A DNA stretch of 34,288 nucleotides from contig VXWI01000086.1 in the NCBI GenBank assembly GCA_009835985.1, positions 1-34,288 of the forward strand. The letters are read 5' to 3'. The DNA is from Acidobacteriota bacterium. Lineage in GTDB: Bacteria > Acidobacteriota > Vicinamibacteria > Marinacidobacterales > Marinacidobacteraceae. A program made the translations under genes and the position numbers. Of this stretch, positions 22,754 to 30,947 are shown one piece after another (within the stretch, counting starts at the first letter, position 1; each line of letters starts with the position of its first letter). The notes beneath the pieces are model-generated. The model searched no databases. It was not told where the DNA came from and saw nothing but the letters and a program-made list of their open reading frames with translations.

Positions 22754-24502
22754 TCAGTTCTCCGGCGGATTCTCGTCGTGGACCGCGGCCCCGCCGTCGG
22801 CGCGGCGCTGGTCCACGCCGCCCTCGAGGACGCCCTCGTCACGAAGGACCACGATCACCTCGGCGGCGCCCTGCGCCTCGGTCTCGCTCAGCCGGTGGCC
22901 GTAGGCCTCCAGGATCGAGAGTGTGTCCGGCGAGAACATCTGCTTCTCGTAGCGGATCTGGTCCGGGAGCCATTGGTGGTGCATCCGGCCGGCGTCCACC
23001 GCTTCCTGGGCGTTCATGCCGTGATCCACCACGTTCATGATGGTCTGCATCACGGTGTTGATGATGGTCCGCCCGCCCGGCGTGCCGGTGACCATGAAGA
23101 GCTCGCCGTCCTTCGCCACGATCGTGGGGCTCATGCTGGACAGCATCCGCTTGTTGGGCTCCGCGAGGTTCGGATCGGTACCGATCAGCCCCCGCTCGTT
23201 GGTGAGCCCGGGCGCGCCGTTGAAGTCCCCCATCTCGTTGTTCAGCAGGAAGCCGGCCCCGGGCACCACGATGCCCGAGCCGTAGCCGAACTCCAGCGTG
23301 TAGGTGAGGGACACCGCGTTCCGGTCCTTGTCCACCACCGAGAAATGGGTGGTCTCGCTGCCCTCGGTGTTCCACTCGAAACTCGAGGGCGAGGAGACGG
23401 AAGCCCGCTCCGGGTCGATCGTGGCCCTGAGGTCCTCGGCGTAGGCCTTCGAGGTCAGGCGATCGATGGGGATCCCGGGGTTGAAGTCGGGATCGCCGAG
23501 ATGGAGCGCGCGGTCCGCATAGGCGCGCCGCATCGCCTCCGCCATCAGGTGCATGTTCGCCGCCGACCCGAAGCCGTTCCCGGCGATGTCATAGCCCTCG
23601 AGGATGTTCAGCATCTGGACCATCGCGGTCCCGCCCGAACTCGGCGGGGGCATCGAGATGACCTCGTAGCCCCGGTAGTCGCCCCGGATGGGCTCCCGGA
23701 CCACGGCGCGGTAGTTCTTCAGGTCCTCGAGAGTGATGAGCCCGTCGTTCGCGGCCATCTCGGCGGCCAGGAGTTCCGCGGTCTCGCCCTCGTAAAAGCC
23801 CGTCGCGCCGTTCTCGAGGATCCTCTCGAGGCTGCCGGCGAGGTCGGGCTGGCGGAGGACCTCGCCCGGCTCGTAGGGCGTTCCGTCCTTCGAGAACTGC
23901 GCCACCGAGGCGGGATACGGCGCCATCCGTTCGAGCACCCGGGCGAGCGAGCCGGCGAGGCCGTGCGAGATCCGGAAGCCGTCGCGGGCGAGTTCCACCG
24001 CCGGCCGCACGAGGCGTTCCCAGGGGACCGAGCCCTGCTGTTCCCACGCGAGGCGGAGGCCGGCCACCGTTCCCGGCACGCCCACCGCCCTGTGGCTCAG
24101 GTGATGGATCTGGAAGCTGTACTCGCCGTTCTCGTCGAGCCACATCTCGGGGTGCGCGGCGGCGGGGGCCTTCTCGCGGAAGTCGTAGGCGAGCGGCTCC
24201 CCGCTCGCGGGCCGCCAGACCAGGAACCCGCCGCCTCCGATGTTGCCGGCGGTGGGATGGGTCACCGCGAGCGCGAAGGCGGTCGCCACCGCGGCGTCCA
24301 CCGCGTTCCCGCCGTCGCGCAGGACCTGGGCGCCCACCTCGGAAGCGATCGCGCTCTGCGAGACCACCATGCCCTGACGCGCGCGGATCGCGGCGCTTTC
24401 GGCGGCCGCCAGACTGCCCGCGAAGGGCGCGGCCGCCAGCAGCGCCGGCAGGACCAGCGCCGGCATACGGCAGCGGCCAAGGTTTCTCGGCATCACGTTC
24501 AT
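22754..24502 (-). CDS. ggt: Gamma-glutamyltransferase
   Basis: The 582-residue Ntn-hydrolase precursor cleaves glutathione and other gamma-glutamyl compounds in the periplasm. It has a signal peptide (ALVLPALLAAAPFAGSLAAAE). Hallmarks include GGNAVDAAVATAFALAVTHP, NIGGGGFLVW, the substrate Arg in YDFREKAP (Arg109), PPPSSGGTAMVQMLNILEGY and the autocleavage/nucleophile site ETTHFSVVDKDRNAVSLTYT (Thr384). MLSSMSPTIV and TGTPGGRTIINTVMQ are also present. Thr384 would become the N-terminal residue of the small subunit. ATG 24502 was chosen for the signal peptide; ATG 24493 is a close alternative. It diverges from the M16 peptidase pair across a 106-bp promoter region. Confidence 0.93.
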   Translation of the reverse strand: MNVMPRNLGRCRMPALVLPALLAAAPFAGSLAAAESAAIRARQGMVVSQSAIASEVGAQVLRDGGNAVDAAVATAFALAVTHPTAGNIGGGGFLVWRPASGEPLAYDFREKAPAAAHPEMWLDENGEYSFQIHHLSHRAVGVPGTVAGLRLAWEQQGSVPWERLVRPAVELARDGFRISHGLAGSLARVLERMAPYPASVAQFSKDGTPYEPGEVLRQPDLAGSLERILENGATGFYEGETAELLAAEMAANDGLITLEDLKNYRAVVREPIRGDYRGYEVISMPPPSSGGTAMVQMLNILEGYDIAGNGFGSAANMHLMAEAMRRAYADRALHLGDPDFNPGIPIDRLTSKAYAEDLRATIDPERASVSSPSSFEWNTEGSETTHFSVVDKDRNAVSLTYTLEFGYGSGIVVPGAGFLLNNEMGDFNGAPGLTNERGLIGTDPNLAEPNKRMLSSMSPTIVAKDGELFMVTGTPGGRTIINTVMQTIMNVVDHGMNAQEAVDAGRMHHQWLPDQIRYEKQMFSPDTLSILEAYGHRLSETEAQGAAEVIVVLRDEGVLEGGVDQRRADGGAAVHDENPPEN

Positions 24503-24608
24503 GGACGGTTCCCCTGCTCCCGGAGAACCCGGGCGAGCGAAGTATCGTAACAGTCGCCAAACGCCTGATCCGGGTGCCGACTGCGTACCCGCTACCGACC
24601 CTTTGCCC

Positions 24609-26369
24609 ATGAAACTTCCGATTCTCCGGCTCGCCGCGCTCGCCCTCGCGCTGGCCACCCCGGCCTCGCTCTTCGCGCAGGCCGCGGTCCCCGTGGAGGA
24701 GTTCACGCTCTCGAACGGGATGCGCTTCCTGGCGGTCGTCCGCCCCGAAATGACCACCGTGTCCGCGGGGTGGGCGGCCCACGTCGGCTCCGCCAACGAA
24801 CGCCCCGGGATCACCGGGATGAGCCACTTCTTCGAGCACATGATGTTCAAGGGCACCCCCACCGTCGGCACCACCGACGCCGAGCGGGACCAGGCCATCA
24901 TCGAGGAACAGGAGGCCATCCAGGAGAAGATCCGGACGATCTACCGGGACCGGCGGGCAGCGGCCCGCCTGGGCCTCATCGAGGATCCCTTCGGTCAGGA
25001 GGACCTGCCCGAGGAACTCGTGACGCTCCGCGAGGCGTTCGACGCGCTCGTGGAGGAGCAGCGGACGCTCATGGTCAAGGACGAGTTCGACCGCATCTAC
25101 ACCGAGGCGGGCGCCACCGGGATGAATGCCTTCACCTCCCACGACCAGACGGTCTACTTCATCACGGTGCCCCAGAACCGGCTGGAACTCTGGTTCTGGA
25201 TGGAGTCCGAGCGGCTCCTGCGCCCCGTCTTCCGCGAGTTCTACGCCGAGCGCGACGTGGTCCACGAGGAGCGCCGGCTCCGCACCGAGTCCACCCCCAC
25301 CGGCGAGTTCGACGAGGCGTTCGACGCCATGTTCTGGCAGTCGCACCCCTACTCGTGGCCGGTCATCGGGTGGCCGTCGGACCTCCGGGTCTACACCCTG
25401 GCCCAGGCCGAGGATTTCTACGACACCTACTACGCCCCCGGGAACCTCACCGGGGCCCTCGTCGGCAACTTCGACCTCGACGAGGCGAAGGCGCTCGGCG
25501 AGAAGTACTTCGGGCGCCTCGCGCCGGGCGCCGAGGCCCCCGACGTCGTCACCCTGGAGATGGAGGCGAACGCCGGGAAGCGCCTCGACGCCTCCTGCGA
25601 CTGCCAGCCGCAGGTCGCGATCCGCTACCACACGGTGCCCTTCCGGCACCGCGACCAGTACGCGCTCGACGTGCTCGCCGGCCTGCTGAACGGGCGCACC
25701 GGGCGTCTCTACAAGGCCATGGTGCTCGGCGACGAGATCGCGAGTTCGGCGGCGGCGTTCCAGCAGAACCGCAAGTGGGCGGGGCTGATCGAGATCACCG
25801 CCGAGGCGAAGGGCGATGCGACGCCGAGTCGGCTCGAGGCCGCCATCGAACGCGAGCTGCAGCGGATCGTCGAGGAGCCGATTCCCGCCGAGGAGATCCA
25901 GAAGGTCAAGAACCAGGTCTCGGCGGCAGCCTGGGAACGGCTCGACAGCGGTTTCTTCCTGCTGGTCCAGCTCCTGGTCTACGACTCGCTCGGCGACTGG
26001 GAATACCTCAACAACTGGGCGGACGCGACCCTCGCGGTGACCGAGGAAGACATCAAGCGGGTCGCCGCGAAGTACCTCGTTCCCACGAACCGCGCGGTCG
26101 CCCACTACACGCGGAAGGCCGGCACCGCCGCCGAGGAGGTCCCCGCGGAACTGGCGGATCTGCCCGGGCCCGTGCAGCAGCAGATCATGGCCCAGATCCG
26201 GCAGATCCGGGAGTCCAGCGACCGCGCGAGCCTGGAAGCCGCACTCGCCCAGTTCGGCCAGATGATGGGCCAGGCGCCGCCGCAGATGCAGGGGGCGCTC
26301 CAGTACGTGGAGCAGGTGATCCGGCAACGGCTCGCCGAACTTCCGGAGGAAGGGGAGGACGCCCGATGA
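24609..26369 (+). CDS. M16 zinc metallopeptidase, catalytic subunit
   Basis: The 586-residue product has a signal peptide (LRLAALALALATPASLFAQA). The inverted zinc motif is HFFEH (His73, Glu76, His77) in GMSHFFEHMMFKGT, and the distal Glu ligand is in ERDVVHEERR (Glu220 or Glu221). The spacing between them is about 145 residues, longer than the usual 75 or so, because of a charged, probably helical insert (about 90-155) before the conserved TGMNAFTSHDQTVYFITVP. A second M16 domain with GRTGRLYKAMV follows, and the C-terminal tail (about 525-586) is Gln-rich and helical. Role: periplasmic peptide degradation or processing, with the next gene as partner. The ATG at 24609 is fixed by the signal peptide. 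Confidence 0.9.
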   Translation: MKLPILRLAALALALATPASLFAQAAVPVEEFTLSNGMRFLAVVRPEMTTVSAGWAAHVGSANERPGITGMSHFFEHMMFKGTPTVGTTDAERDQAIIEEQEAIQEKIRTIYRDRRAAARLGLIEDPFGQEDLPEELVTLREAFDALVEEQRTLMVKDEFDRIYTEAGATGMNAFTSHDQTVYFITVPQNRLELWFWMESERLLRPVFREFYAERDVVHEERRLRTESTPTGEFDEAFDAMFWQSHPYSWPVIGWPSDLRVYTLAQAEDFYDTYYAPGNLTGALVGNFDLDEAKALGEKYFGRLAPGAEAPDVVTLEMEANAGKRLDASCDCQPQVAIRYHTVPFRHRDQYALDVLAGLLNGRTGRLYKAMVLGDEIASSAAAFQQNRKWAGLIEITAEAKGDATPSRLEAAIERELQRIVEEPIPAEEIQKVKNQVSAAAWERLDSGFFLLVQLLVYDSLGDWEYLNNWADATLAVTEEDIKRVAAKYLVPTNRAVAHYTRKAGTAAEEVPAELADLPGPVQQQIMAQIRQIRESSDRASLEAALAQFGQMMGQAPPQMQGALQYVEQVIRQRLAELPEEGEDAR

Positions 26370-27868
26370 ACAGCCGAACAGCCTTGATCCTTCTTGCCCT
26401 CCTGGTGGCGGGGCTTCCCGCGGCCGCGCAGGACATCCCCGACCGGCCCGAGGAACTGGTCTTTCCGGACTTCGTCTTCGAGGTGCCCGACGGAAGCCAG
26501 TACCACCACACGCTCGGCAACGGCGTTCCGGTGATCATCGTGGAGGACCACACCCTGCCCCTGATCCGCATGGGAGTCACCCTCCGGATCGGGAGCTTCC
26601 TCGACCCCGCGGACCGGGTGGGGCTCGCTTCGCTGACCGCGCGGATGATGCGCGAGGGCGGCGCCGGCGACCGCGGCCCGGAAGAGCTGGACGAGCGGAT
26701 CGAGTTCCTCGCCGCCCAGATCTCGACGACCTCGCGCGACACCGAAGCGCGCGCCTCGCTCCGCACGATCACTCCCGCGTTCGAGGAGAGTCTGGACCTC
26801 TTCTTCGACGTGCTGATGCGGCCGCGGTTCGACGAGGAACGGTTCTCGGTGCGGCGGGAGAACGTCCGGGAAGACCTGAAGCAGCGGAACGACGACGGCG
26901 ACAGCCTGTTGTCGCGGGAGTGGTCCATGCTGCTCTACGGGCGGGACACCTACCTCGGCCGGCAGATGACGGTGGCCCACCTCGACGCCATCACCCCCGG
27001 CGACCTCGAGGACTTCCACCGCCGCCACTGGCGGCCCGAGCACATGGTCTGGTCGATCTCCGGGGACGTGGACACGGCCCGGATCCTGGCGGAGCTCGAG
27101 GAGCGGCTCGCGGCCTGGCCCGCGGCGGACGACGTTGCGGACGTCCCCTGGCCGCCGCCGCACGAGAACGAGGCGCCGGCGCCGGGCATCTACCACGTCG
27201 AGAAGGACATCCCGCAGGGCAAGGTGCGGATCGGCAACCTGGCGCCCCGCTGGGACGACTGGTCAAACCCCGAGCGCGCCGCGATCCAGGTCATGGACCA
27301 CATCCTGGGCGCGAGCGGCTTCACTTCCCGGCTGATGCAGCGCATCCGTTCGGACGAGGGGCTCGCCTACGGCGCCGGCGGCCGCTTCGGTTTCAACCCG
27401 CTGGGGCCGAGCGCCTATTCGCTGGGCTACCAGTCGAAGAGCGAGACGGTGGCGCTGGCCGCCGCGATCGCGCTGGAGGAAGTCCGCCGGATGCGCGACG
27501 AGGCGGTCTCGGCCGAGGAGCTGGAGCTGGCCAAGCGTTCGCTCGTGGACAGCTTCCCCCGCCGCTTCGAGAGCGCGGGGGCCCGGGCCGGCATCTTCGC
27601 GAACGACGCGTTCCTCGGCCGCGACCACGGCTACTGGATCCGCTGGCGCGAGCAGATCGAGGCGGTGACCGCGGAGGACGTGACCGCGGCCGCCCGGAAG
27701 TACCTGCAGCCCGATGCGATGGTCATGCTGGTGGTCGGGATCTGGCAGGACATTAGCCCCGGGGACCCCGAGGGCCGCGCCGCCATGGCGGACATCCTGG
27801 GCGGCGACGTCACCCACCTCCCCGAGCGCGACCCGCTGACGCTGGAGGTGGTCCCGCCGGGCCAGTAG
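26366..27868 (+). CDS. M16 family peptidase-like protein, non-catalytic subunit
   Basis: The 500-residue protein has a signal peptide (LILLALLVAGLPAAAQD) and the M16 fold, starting FEVPDGSQYHHTLGNGVPVI. Where the zinc motif should be it reads ASLTARMMREGGAGDRGPEE, with no HxxEH, so it cannot bind zinc in the normal way. It keeps the Arg/Tyr substrate-binding pair of inactive partners in SRLMQRIRSDEGLAYGAGG. It overlaps the catalytic gene by ATGA, which favours a stoichiometric heterodimer, as in other bacterial M16 pairs. The stop TAG at 27866-27868 lies two bases before repeat copy 6. Confidence 0.9.
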   Translation: MNSRTALILLALLVAGLPAAAQDIPDRPEELVFPDFVFEVPDGSQYHHTLGNGVPVIIVEDHTLPLIRMGVTLRIGSFLDPADRVGLASLTARMMREGGAGDRGPEELDERIEFLAAQISTTSRDTEARASLRTITPAFEESLDLFFDVLMRPRFDEERFSVRRENVREDLKQRNDDGDSLLSREWSMLLYGRDTYLGRQMTVAHLDAITPGDLEDFHRRHWRPEHMVWSISGDVDTARILAELEERLAAWPAADDVADVPWPPPHENEAPAPGIYHVEKDIPQGKVRIGNLAPRWDDWSNPERAAIQVMDHILGASGFTSRLMQRIRSDEGLAYGAGGRFGFNPLGPSAYSLGYQSKSETVALAAAIALEEVRRMRDEAVSAEELELAKRSLVDSFPRRFESAGARAGIFANDAFLGRDHGYWIRWREQIEAVTAEDVTAAARKYLQPDAMVMLVVGIWQDISPGDPEGRAAMADILGGDVTHLPERDPLTLEVVPPGQ

Positions 27869-27870
27869 CG

Positions 27871-27921
27871 CTCGGAGCGCCGGCCTCCGGCCGGCATCGC
27901 GGCCCGAGAGGGCCGCGAAAC
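27871..27921 (+). repeat. Double-hairpin repeat, copy 6
   Basis: First stem GCCGGCC-tcc-GGCCGGC, second stem GCGGCCC-gaga-GGGCCGC. It lies directly after the M16 operon, with GTAG at 27865-27868 in front. First of three direct copies left of the transposase. Confidence 0.9.
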
Positions 27922-27956
27922 CGCGGAACCTCGATCGCGAAGAAGGGCGCAGACGT

Positions 27957-28006
27957 CTCGGAGCGCCGGCCTCCGGCCGGCATCGCCGAGCGCAGCGAGG
28001 CGAAAC
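27957..28006 (+). repeat. Double-hairpin repeat, copy 7
   Basis: Same first stem; second stem of the TCGCC...GGCGA subtype with internal GAGCGCAGCGA, the subtype found inverted on the right of the transposase. Confidence 0.9.
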
Positions 28007-28029
28007 ACGCACAACGCCGTTCGCAAGGG

Positions 28030-28080
28030 CTCGGAGCGCCGGCCTCCGGCCGGCATCGCGGCCCGAGAGGGCCGCGAAAC
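28030..28080 (+). repeat. Double-hairpin repeat, copy 8
   Basis: 51 bp identical to copy 6 (second stem GCGGCCC-gaga-GGGCCGC). Last copy before the transposase gene. Confidence 0.9.
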
Positions 28081-28157
28081 CTACGAGCCGTCGCCACAGC
28101 AAGATCGCGCGCCGCGCTACCCAGAGCACGACCGTCTCCGCGCTACGCTGCCGCGCC

Positions 28158-28898
28158 TTGTACCAACGACGATCGAGGAAACGCTCTGCTCGGGTACCGG
28201 CAACGCCGAGACGATTGCGCTGCGGGTCACGCGTACCCGCCCGCGTAGCACGCCGCCGGACTCGCTCCCGTCCCTCTGCGCGGTCGGCCGGTCGCGTCGG
28301 TCGTTCGGCGCACCGGGTCGGTTATTCCCGCAGCTACCTGCCGCACTTTGACTCCCCCGGGATGGTTCAGGGGATCACGATCCGCCTCGCGGACAGTCTG
28401 CCGAGGGATGTCGTCGAGCGATGGCGCGAAGAGATCACACGGAGCAACGAGTGGCCCACGGAGCGGGCGCGCGTGGAAGAACTCCAGAGGCGCGTCGCCC
28501 GCTACGAGGATGCAGGACACGGTGAGTGTCACTTGCGTCGCCCGGAGATCGCGGCCCTCGTCAGAGACGCTTTGCTGCGGTTCGACGGGGAGCGCTACAA
28601 GCTCTTGGAGTGGTGCGTCATGCCGAACCATGTCCACATACTGATCACGCAACTCAAGGGCTTCCCTCTCGGCGACATCGTTCGGAGTTGGAAGACGTTT
28701 ACCGCTCGGGAAGCCAACCTCATGCTGGGCCGCGCTGGGCCGTTCTGGATGCGCGAGTACCACGACCGATCGATCCGCGACGAGAAACACTTCAACCGGG
28801 CGGTCGCCTACATTCGCAATAACCCGGTCAAAGCAGGGTTGTGTGTGCGGGCGGAGGATTGGCCTTGGTCGTCGGCGGCCATCAGGGAGGACGAGTAA
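28158..28898 (+). CDS. REP-associated tyrosine transposase (RAYT, Y1/IS200-like)
   Basis: The conserved part begins YSRSYLPHFDSPG and continues ITIRLADSLPRDVVERWREE. The HUH-type metal motif is in CVMPNHVHILIT (His158, His160, counted from TTG 28158). The likely catalytic Tyr is in MREYHDRSIRDEKHFNRAVA (Tyr201), followed by YIRNNPVKAGLC and WPWSS, all typical of RAYT proteins. These are single-strand nucleases/transposases thought to spread REP palindromes. The start is uncertain: residues 1-55 from TTG 28158 are Arg/Ser-rich and look untranslated, while the first ATG (28362) would cut off the conserved YLPHFD. TTG 28214 is another option. A degraded N-terminus is possible. It is flanked by three direct repeat copies on the left and three inverted copies on the right. 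Confidence 0.85.
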   Translation: MYQRRSRKRSARVPATPRRLRCGSRVPARVARRRTRSRPSARSAGRVGRSAHRVGYSRSYLPHFDSPGMVQGITIRLADSLPRDVVERWREEITRSNEWPTERARVEELQRRVARYEDAGHGECHLRRPEIAALVRDALLRFDGERYKLLEWCVMPNHVHILITQLKGFPLGDIVRSWKTFTAREANLMLGRAGPFWMREYHDRSIRDEKHFNRAVAYIRNNPVKAGLCVRAEDWPWSSAAIREDE

Positions 28899-28936
28899 CG
28901 GACTGGGCGCGCTTTCCTGGCAGATCGGTGAAACGC

Positions 28937-28986
28937 GTTTCGCCGCGCTGCGCTCGGCGATGCCGGCCGGAGGCCGGCGCTCCGAG
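28937..28986 (-). repeat. Double-hairpin repeat, copy 9 (inverted)
   Basis: Minus-strand copy, first stem GCCGGCC-tcc-GGCCGGC, second TCGCC...GGCGA subtype. It begins 38 bp after the transposase stop. Confidence 0.9.
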
Positions 28987-29019
28987 CCTTCGCCGCCCTT
29001 CTGCGATCGACGTTGCGCG

Positions 29020-29069
29020 GTTTCGCCTCGCTGCGCTCGGCGATGCCGGCTGGAAGCCGGCGCTCCGAG
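29020..29069 (-). repeat. Double-hairpin repeat, copy 10 (inverted)
   Basis: Minus-strand copy. The first stem is GCCGGCT-tcc-AGCCGGC, a paired change relative to neighbouring copies; second stem TCGCC...GGCGA. Confidence 0.9.
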
Positions 29070-29105
29070 CCTTCGCCGCCCTTCCTTCGTGATCAACGGC
29101 GTGCG

Positions 29106-29155
29106 GTTTCGCCTCGCTGCGCTCGGCGATGCCGGCCGGAGGCCGGCGCTCCGAG
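29106..29155 (-). repeat. Double-hairpin repeat, copy 11 (inverted)
   Basis: Minus-strand copy abutting the ridA stop codon (29157-29159), so it sits at the 3' end of the nucleotide operon transcript. Second stem TCGCC...GGCGA subtype. Confidence 0.9.
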
Positions 29156-29156
29156 C

Positions 29157-29546
29157 CTAGTCACACACCGCGATGGCGTCGATCTCCACGAGGAAGCCCT
29201 TGCCCGGGAGGCGTTGGGGCTGGATGGTGCTGCGGGCCGGTTTGTGGCCGTTGAACATCCGTTCGTAGACCTCGTTCATCGCCCCGAACTCGTCCATGTC
29301 GGCGACGAAGACGCCGCAGCGGACCACCTTGTCCAGGCTCGAGCCCGACGCCTCCAGAATGGACGCGATGTTCCGGAACACCTGCTCGGTCTGGGCGGCC
29401 ACCCCGTGGGGCGCGAAACCCGTCTTCGGGTCCACCCCCACCTGACCGGACACGAACACCAGGTTGCCCACCTTGGCGGCGGGGCTGTAGGGGCCGGCCG
29501 GCTTCGGCAGGCCCTCGCCGGCGATCAGGGTGATCTCGTCGCTCAT
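29157..29546 (-). CDS. ridA: RidA-family (YjgF/YER057c/UK114) enamine/imine deaminase
   Basis: The 129-residue protein has the Rid fold signatures GPYSPAAKVGNLVFVSGQVG, FRNIASILEASGSSLDKVVR and KPARSTIQPQRLPGKGFLVE followed by IDAIA. Arg105 in PARST is the catalytic Arg of active RidA proteins, which hydrolyse 2-aminoacrylate and related imines released by PLP enzymes. The gene is last in the minus-strand operon, 13 bp after folA. A class V PLP enzyme in the same operon gives a possible source of imine products, which is inference. Confidence 0.9.
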   Translation of the reverse strand: MSDEITLIAGEGLPKPAGPYSPAAKVGNLVFVSGQVGVDPKTGFAPHGVAAQTEQVFRNIASILEASGSSLDKVVRCGVFVADMDEFGAMNEVYERMFNGHKPARSTIQPQRLPGKGFLVEIDAIAVCD

Positions 29547-29559
29547 CTCAAGTCTCCAT

Positions 29560-30084
29560 TCAGCGCCTCACGTAACGGCGCCGGACGACCCCGGGTTCAC
29601 CGGGGTCGGGGTGCGGGGGGCCCGCGATCCAGCGGGCCTCGTCGATCTTCGGGAAACGGACCGCGCTCTGCCCCGGCTGGAGCCGGACGCGGTCGGGGAC
29701 ACAGGTCATGTCGAGGAAGTCGGCGTAGTCCATCGCCTCCTCGTAGATGCGGGCGCCGCCCAGGAACCACACCGTCTCTCCATCGCACGCCGCCAGCGCC
29801 TCCGCCAGCGAACGGAACGACTCGGCGCCCTCCACCGGGCGCGAGCTGATCACGATGTTCCGGCGCCGCCGCATCGGACGCCGCGGCAGCGAGTCCCACG
29901 TGAGGCGGCCGAGGATGATCGTGGTGTCCTTCGTCAGCCGCCAGAGCCGCTTCCGGTCGCCGGGGTAATCCCAGGGGATCCCGCCGTCCACGCCGATGAT
30001 CCCCTCGGGGGAGACCGCCGCCATGCTCGCCCGGAAGGGGGCCGGGGGAAGCGCCTCGGGGTCCTCCCGCCAGCCTCCGCTCAT
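29560..30084 (-). CDS. folA: Dihydrofolate reductase
   Basis: The 174-residue enzyme reduces dihydrofolate, regenerating the cofactor spent by thymidylate synthase. Visible are FRASMAAVSPEGIIGVDGGI, PWDYPGDRKRLWRLT (Asp43, equivalent of E. coli Asp27), TTIILGRLTWDSLPRRPM, RRNIVISSRP, VWFLGGARIYEEAMDYAD and a final strand ending GVVRRRYVRR. It has an N-terminal extension of about 17 residues (MSGGWREDPEALPPAPF) before the first strand. ATG 30084 overlaps the thyA stop as ATGA, and ridA follows after 13 bp. Confidence 0.92.
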   Translation of the reverse strand: MSGGWREDPEALPPAPFRASMAAVSPEGIIGVDGGIPWDYPGDRKRLWRLTKDTTIILGRLTWDSLPRRPMRRRRNIVISSRPVEGAESFRSLAEALAACDGETVWFLGGARIYEEAMDYADFLDMTCVPDRVRLQPGQSAVRFPKIDEARWIAGPPHPDPGEPGVVRRRYVRR

Positions 30085-30947
30085 ACCGCGACCGCGAACC
30101 GGATGCCGGGGTGGGGGTCGTACCCCTCCAACACGAAGTGGGACATGACCTCGGCGGTCTCCCGCTCGAGCAGCGACATCGTCCCGCCCAGCGTGGACAC
30201 CGTGTCCGAGAGCGTCAGCCGGGGCAGCGCGCGGGGCTCGCGGGCGAGCTGCTCGCGGAGCCCGGGCACATGGTCGTACTCGGCCATCGAGCCGTCCGCC
30301 TTCTGCGTGTAGATGTGGGCGTCCACCAGCGTGTGGCCCAGCACCCCGGGCTTCAGGCCCGACCACAACGAGAACAGGTGGAGCAGCAGCGCGTAGCCCG
30401 CGATGTTGTAGGGCAGCCCGAGCGCCACGTCGCAGCTCCGCTGGGTCAGGTGCAGGTTCAGCCGCGGTTCCCCCGCCTCGTCGTACTGCACGTTGAACAC
30501 GAAGGCGAAGTGGCAGGGCGGGAGCGAGCTCGTGTGGGCGTTCTCCGGCGACCAGGCGCTGATCACCAGCCGCCGCGACGTGGGGTTCCGCTGGATCTCG
30601 TCGAGCACCCAGCGGACCTGGTCCGCGGTTCCCTGCGACCCCGGATGCGCCCGCCAGAGGTTGCCGTAAGGGCTCGGCACCGCGCCGTGCTCGTCCGCCC
30701 AGGGGTCCCAGAAACGGCACTTGTGCTTCTTGAGCAGCGCGATCGTGGGTTCGCCGGAGAGGAACCAGAGGTTCTCCACCACGATGTTCTTCCAGCTGAT
30801 CTTCTTGGTGGTCAGCAGCGGGAAGCCCCCGTCCATCGGGATCACCGAGTTCACGTTGAACGTGGAGATCGTGTCCACCCCGGTGCGGTTCGGCCGGCGG
30901 GTCCCGGTCTCGAGCACCCGGCGGACAGTGTCCAGATAGACCTTCAT
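30081..30947 (-). CDS. thyA: Thymidylate synthase (ThyA type)
   Basis: This folate-dependent enzyme converts dUMP to dTMP. The 288-residue protein shows RPNRTGVDTISTFN, FPLLTTKKISWKNIVVENLW, the catalytic Cys in LPPCHFAFVFNV (Cys145), NPTSRRLVISAWSP and the nucleotide-binding QRSCDVALGLPYNIAGYALL. DAHIYTQ is also conserved. The family usually has LPFN; here the Phe is Tyr. It overlaps the aminotransferase stop and the folA start, both by ATGA, so translation is coupled through the operon. Confidence 0.95.
   Translation of the reverse strand: MKVYLDTVRRVLETGTRRPNRTGVDTISTFNVNSVIPMDGGFPLLTTKKISWKNIVVENLWFLSGEPTIALLKKHKCRFWDPWADEHGAVPSPYGNLWRAHPGSQGTADQVRWVLDEIQRNPTSRRLVISAWSPENAHTSSLPPCHFAFVFNVQYDEAGEPRLNLHLTQRSCDVALGLPYNIAGYALLLHLFSLWSGLKPGVLGHTLVDAHIYTQKADGSMAEYDHVPGLREQLAREPRALPRLTLSDTVSTLGGTMSLLERETAEVMSHFVLEGYDPHPGIRFAVAV

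Noticed and set aside
20666-24550. Long + strand open frames (20666-22717 and 22778-24550)
   Set aside because: Antisense to the esterase, phosphatase-like and gamma-glutamyltransferase genes; composition is Val/Gly/Arg-rich without motifs.
24770-26365. N-terminal extension of the second M16 gene to 24770
   Set aside because: The extension runs through the first M16 gene in another frame; the signal peptide and ATGA overlap place the start at 26366.
27871-28080. Possible CRISPR array
   Set aside because: Only three copies, unequal spacing, each repeat is itself two palindromes, and the same repeat is dispersed elsewhere in both orientations; no cas genes.
28158-28361. Arg/Ser-rich N-terminus of the transposase as genuine protein
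   Set aside because: Composition is that of non-coding GC-rich DNA and no conserved RAYT sequence precedes YSRSYLPHFD; kept only because no better start exists.
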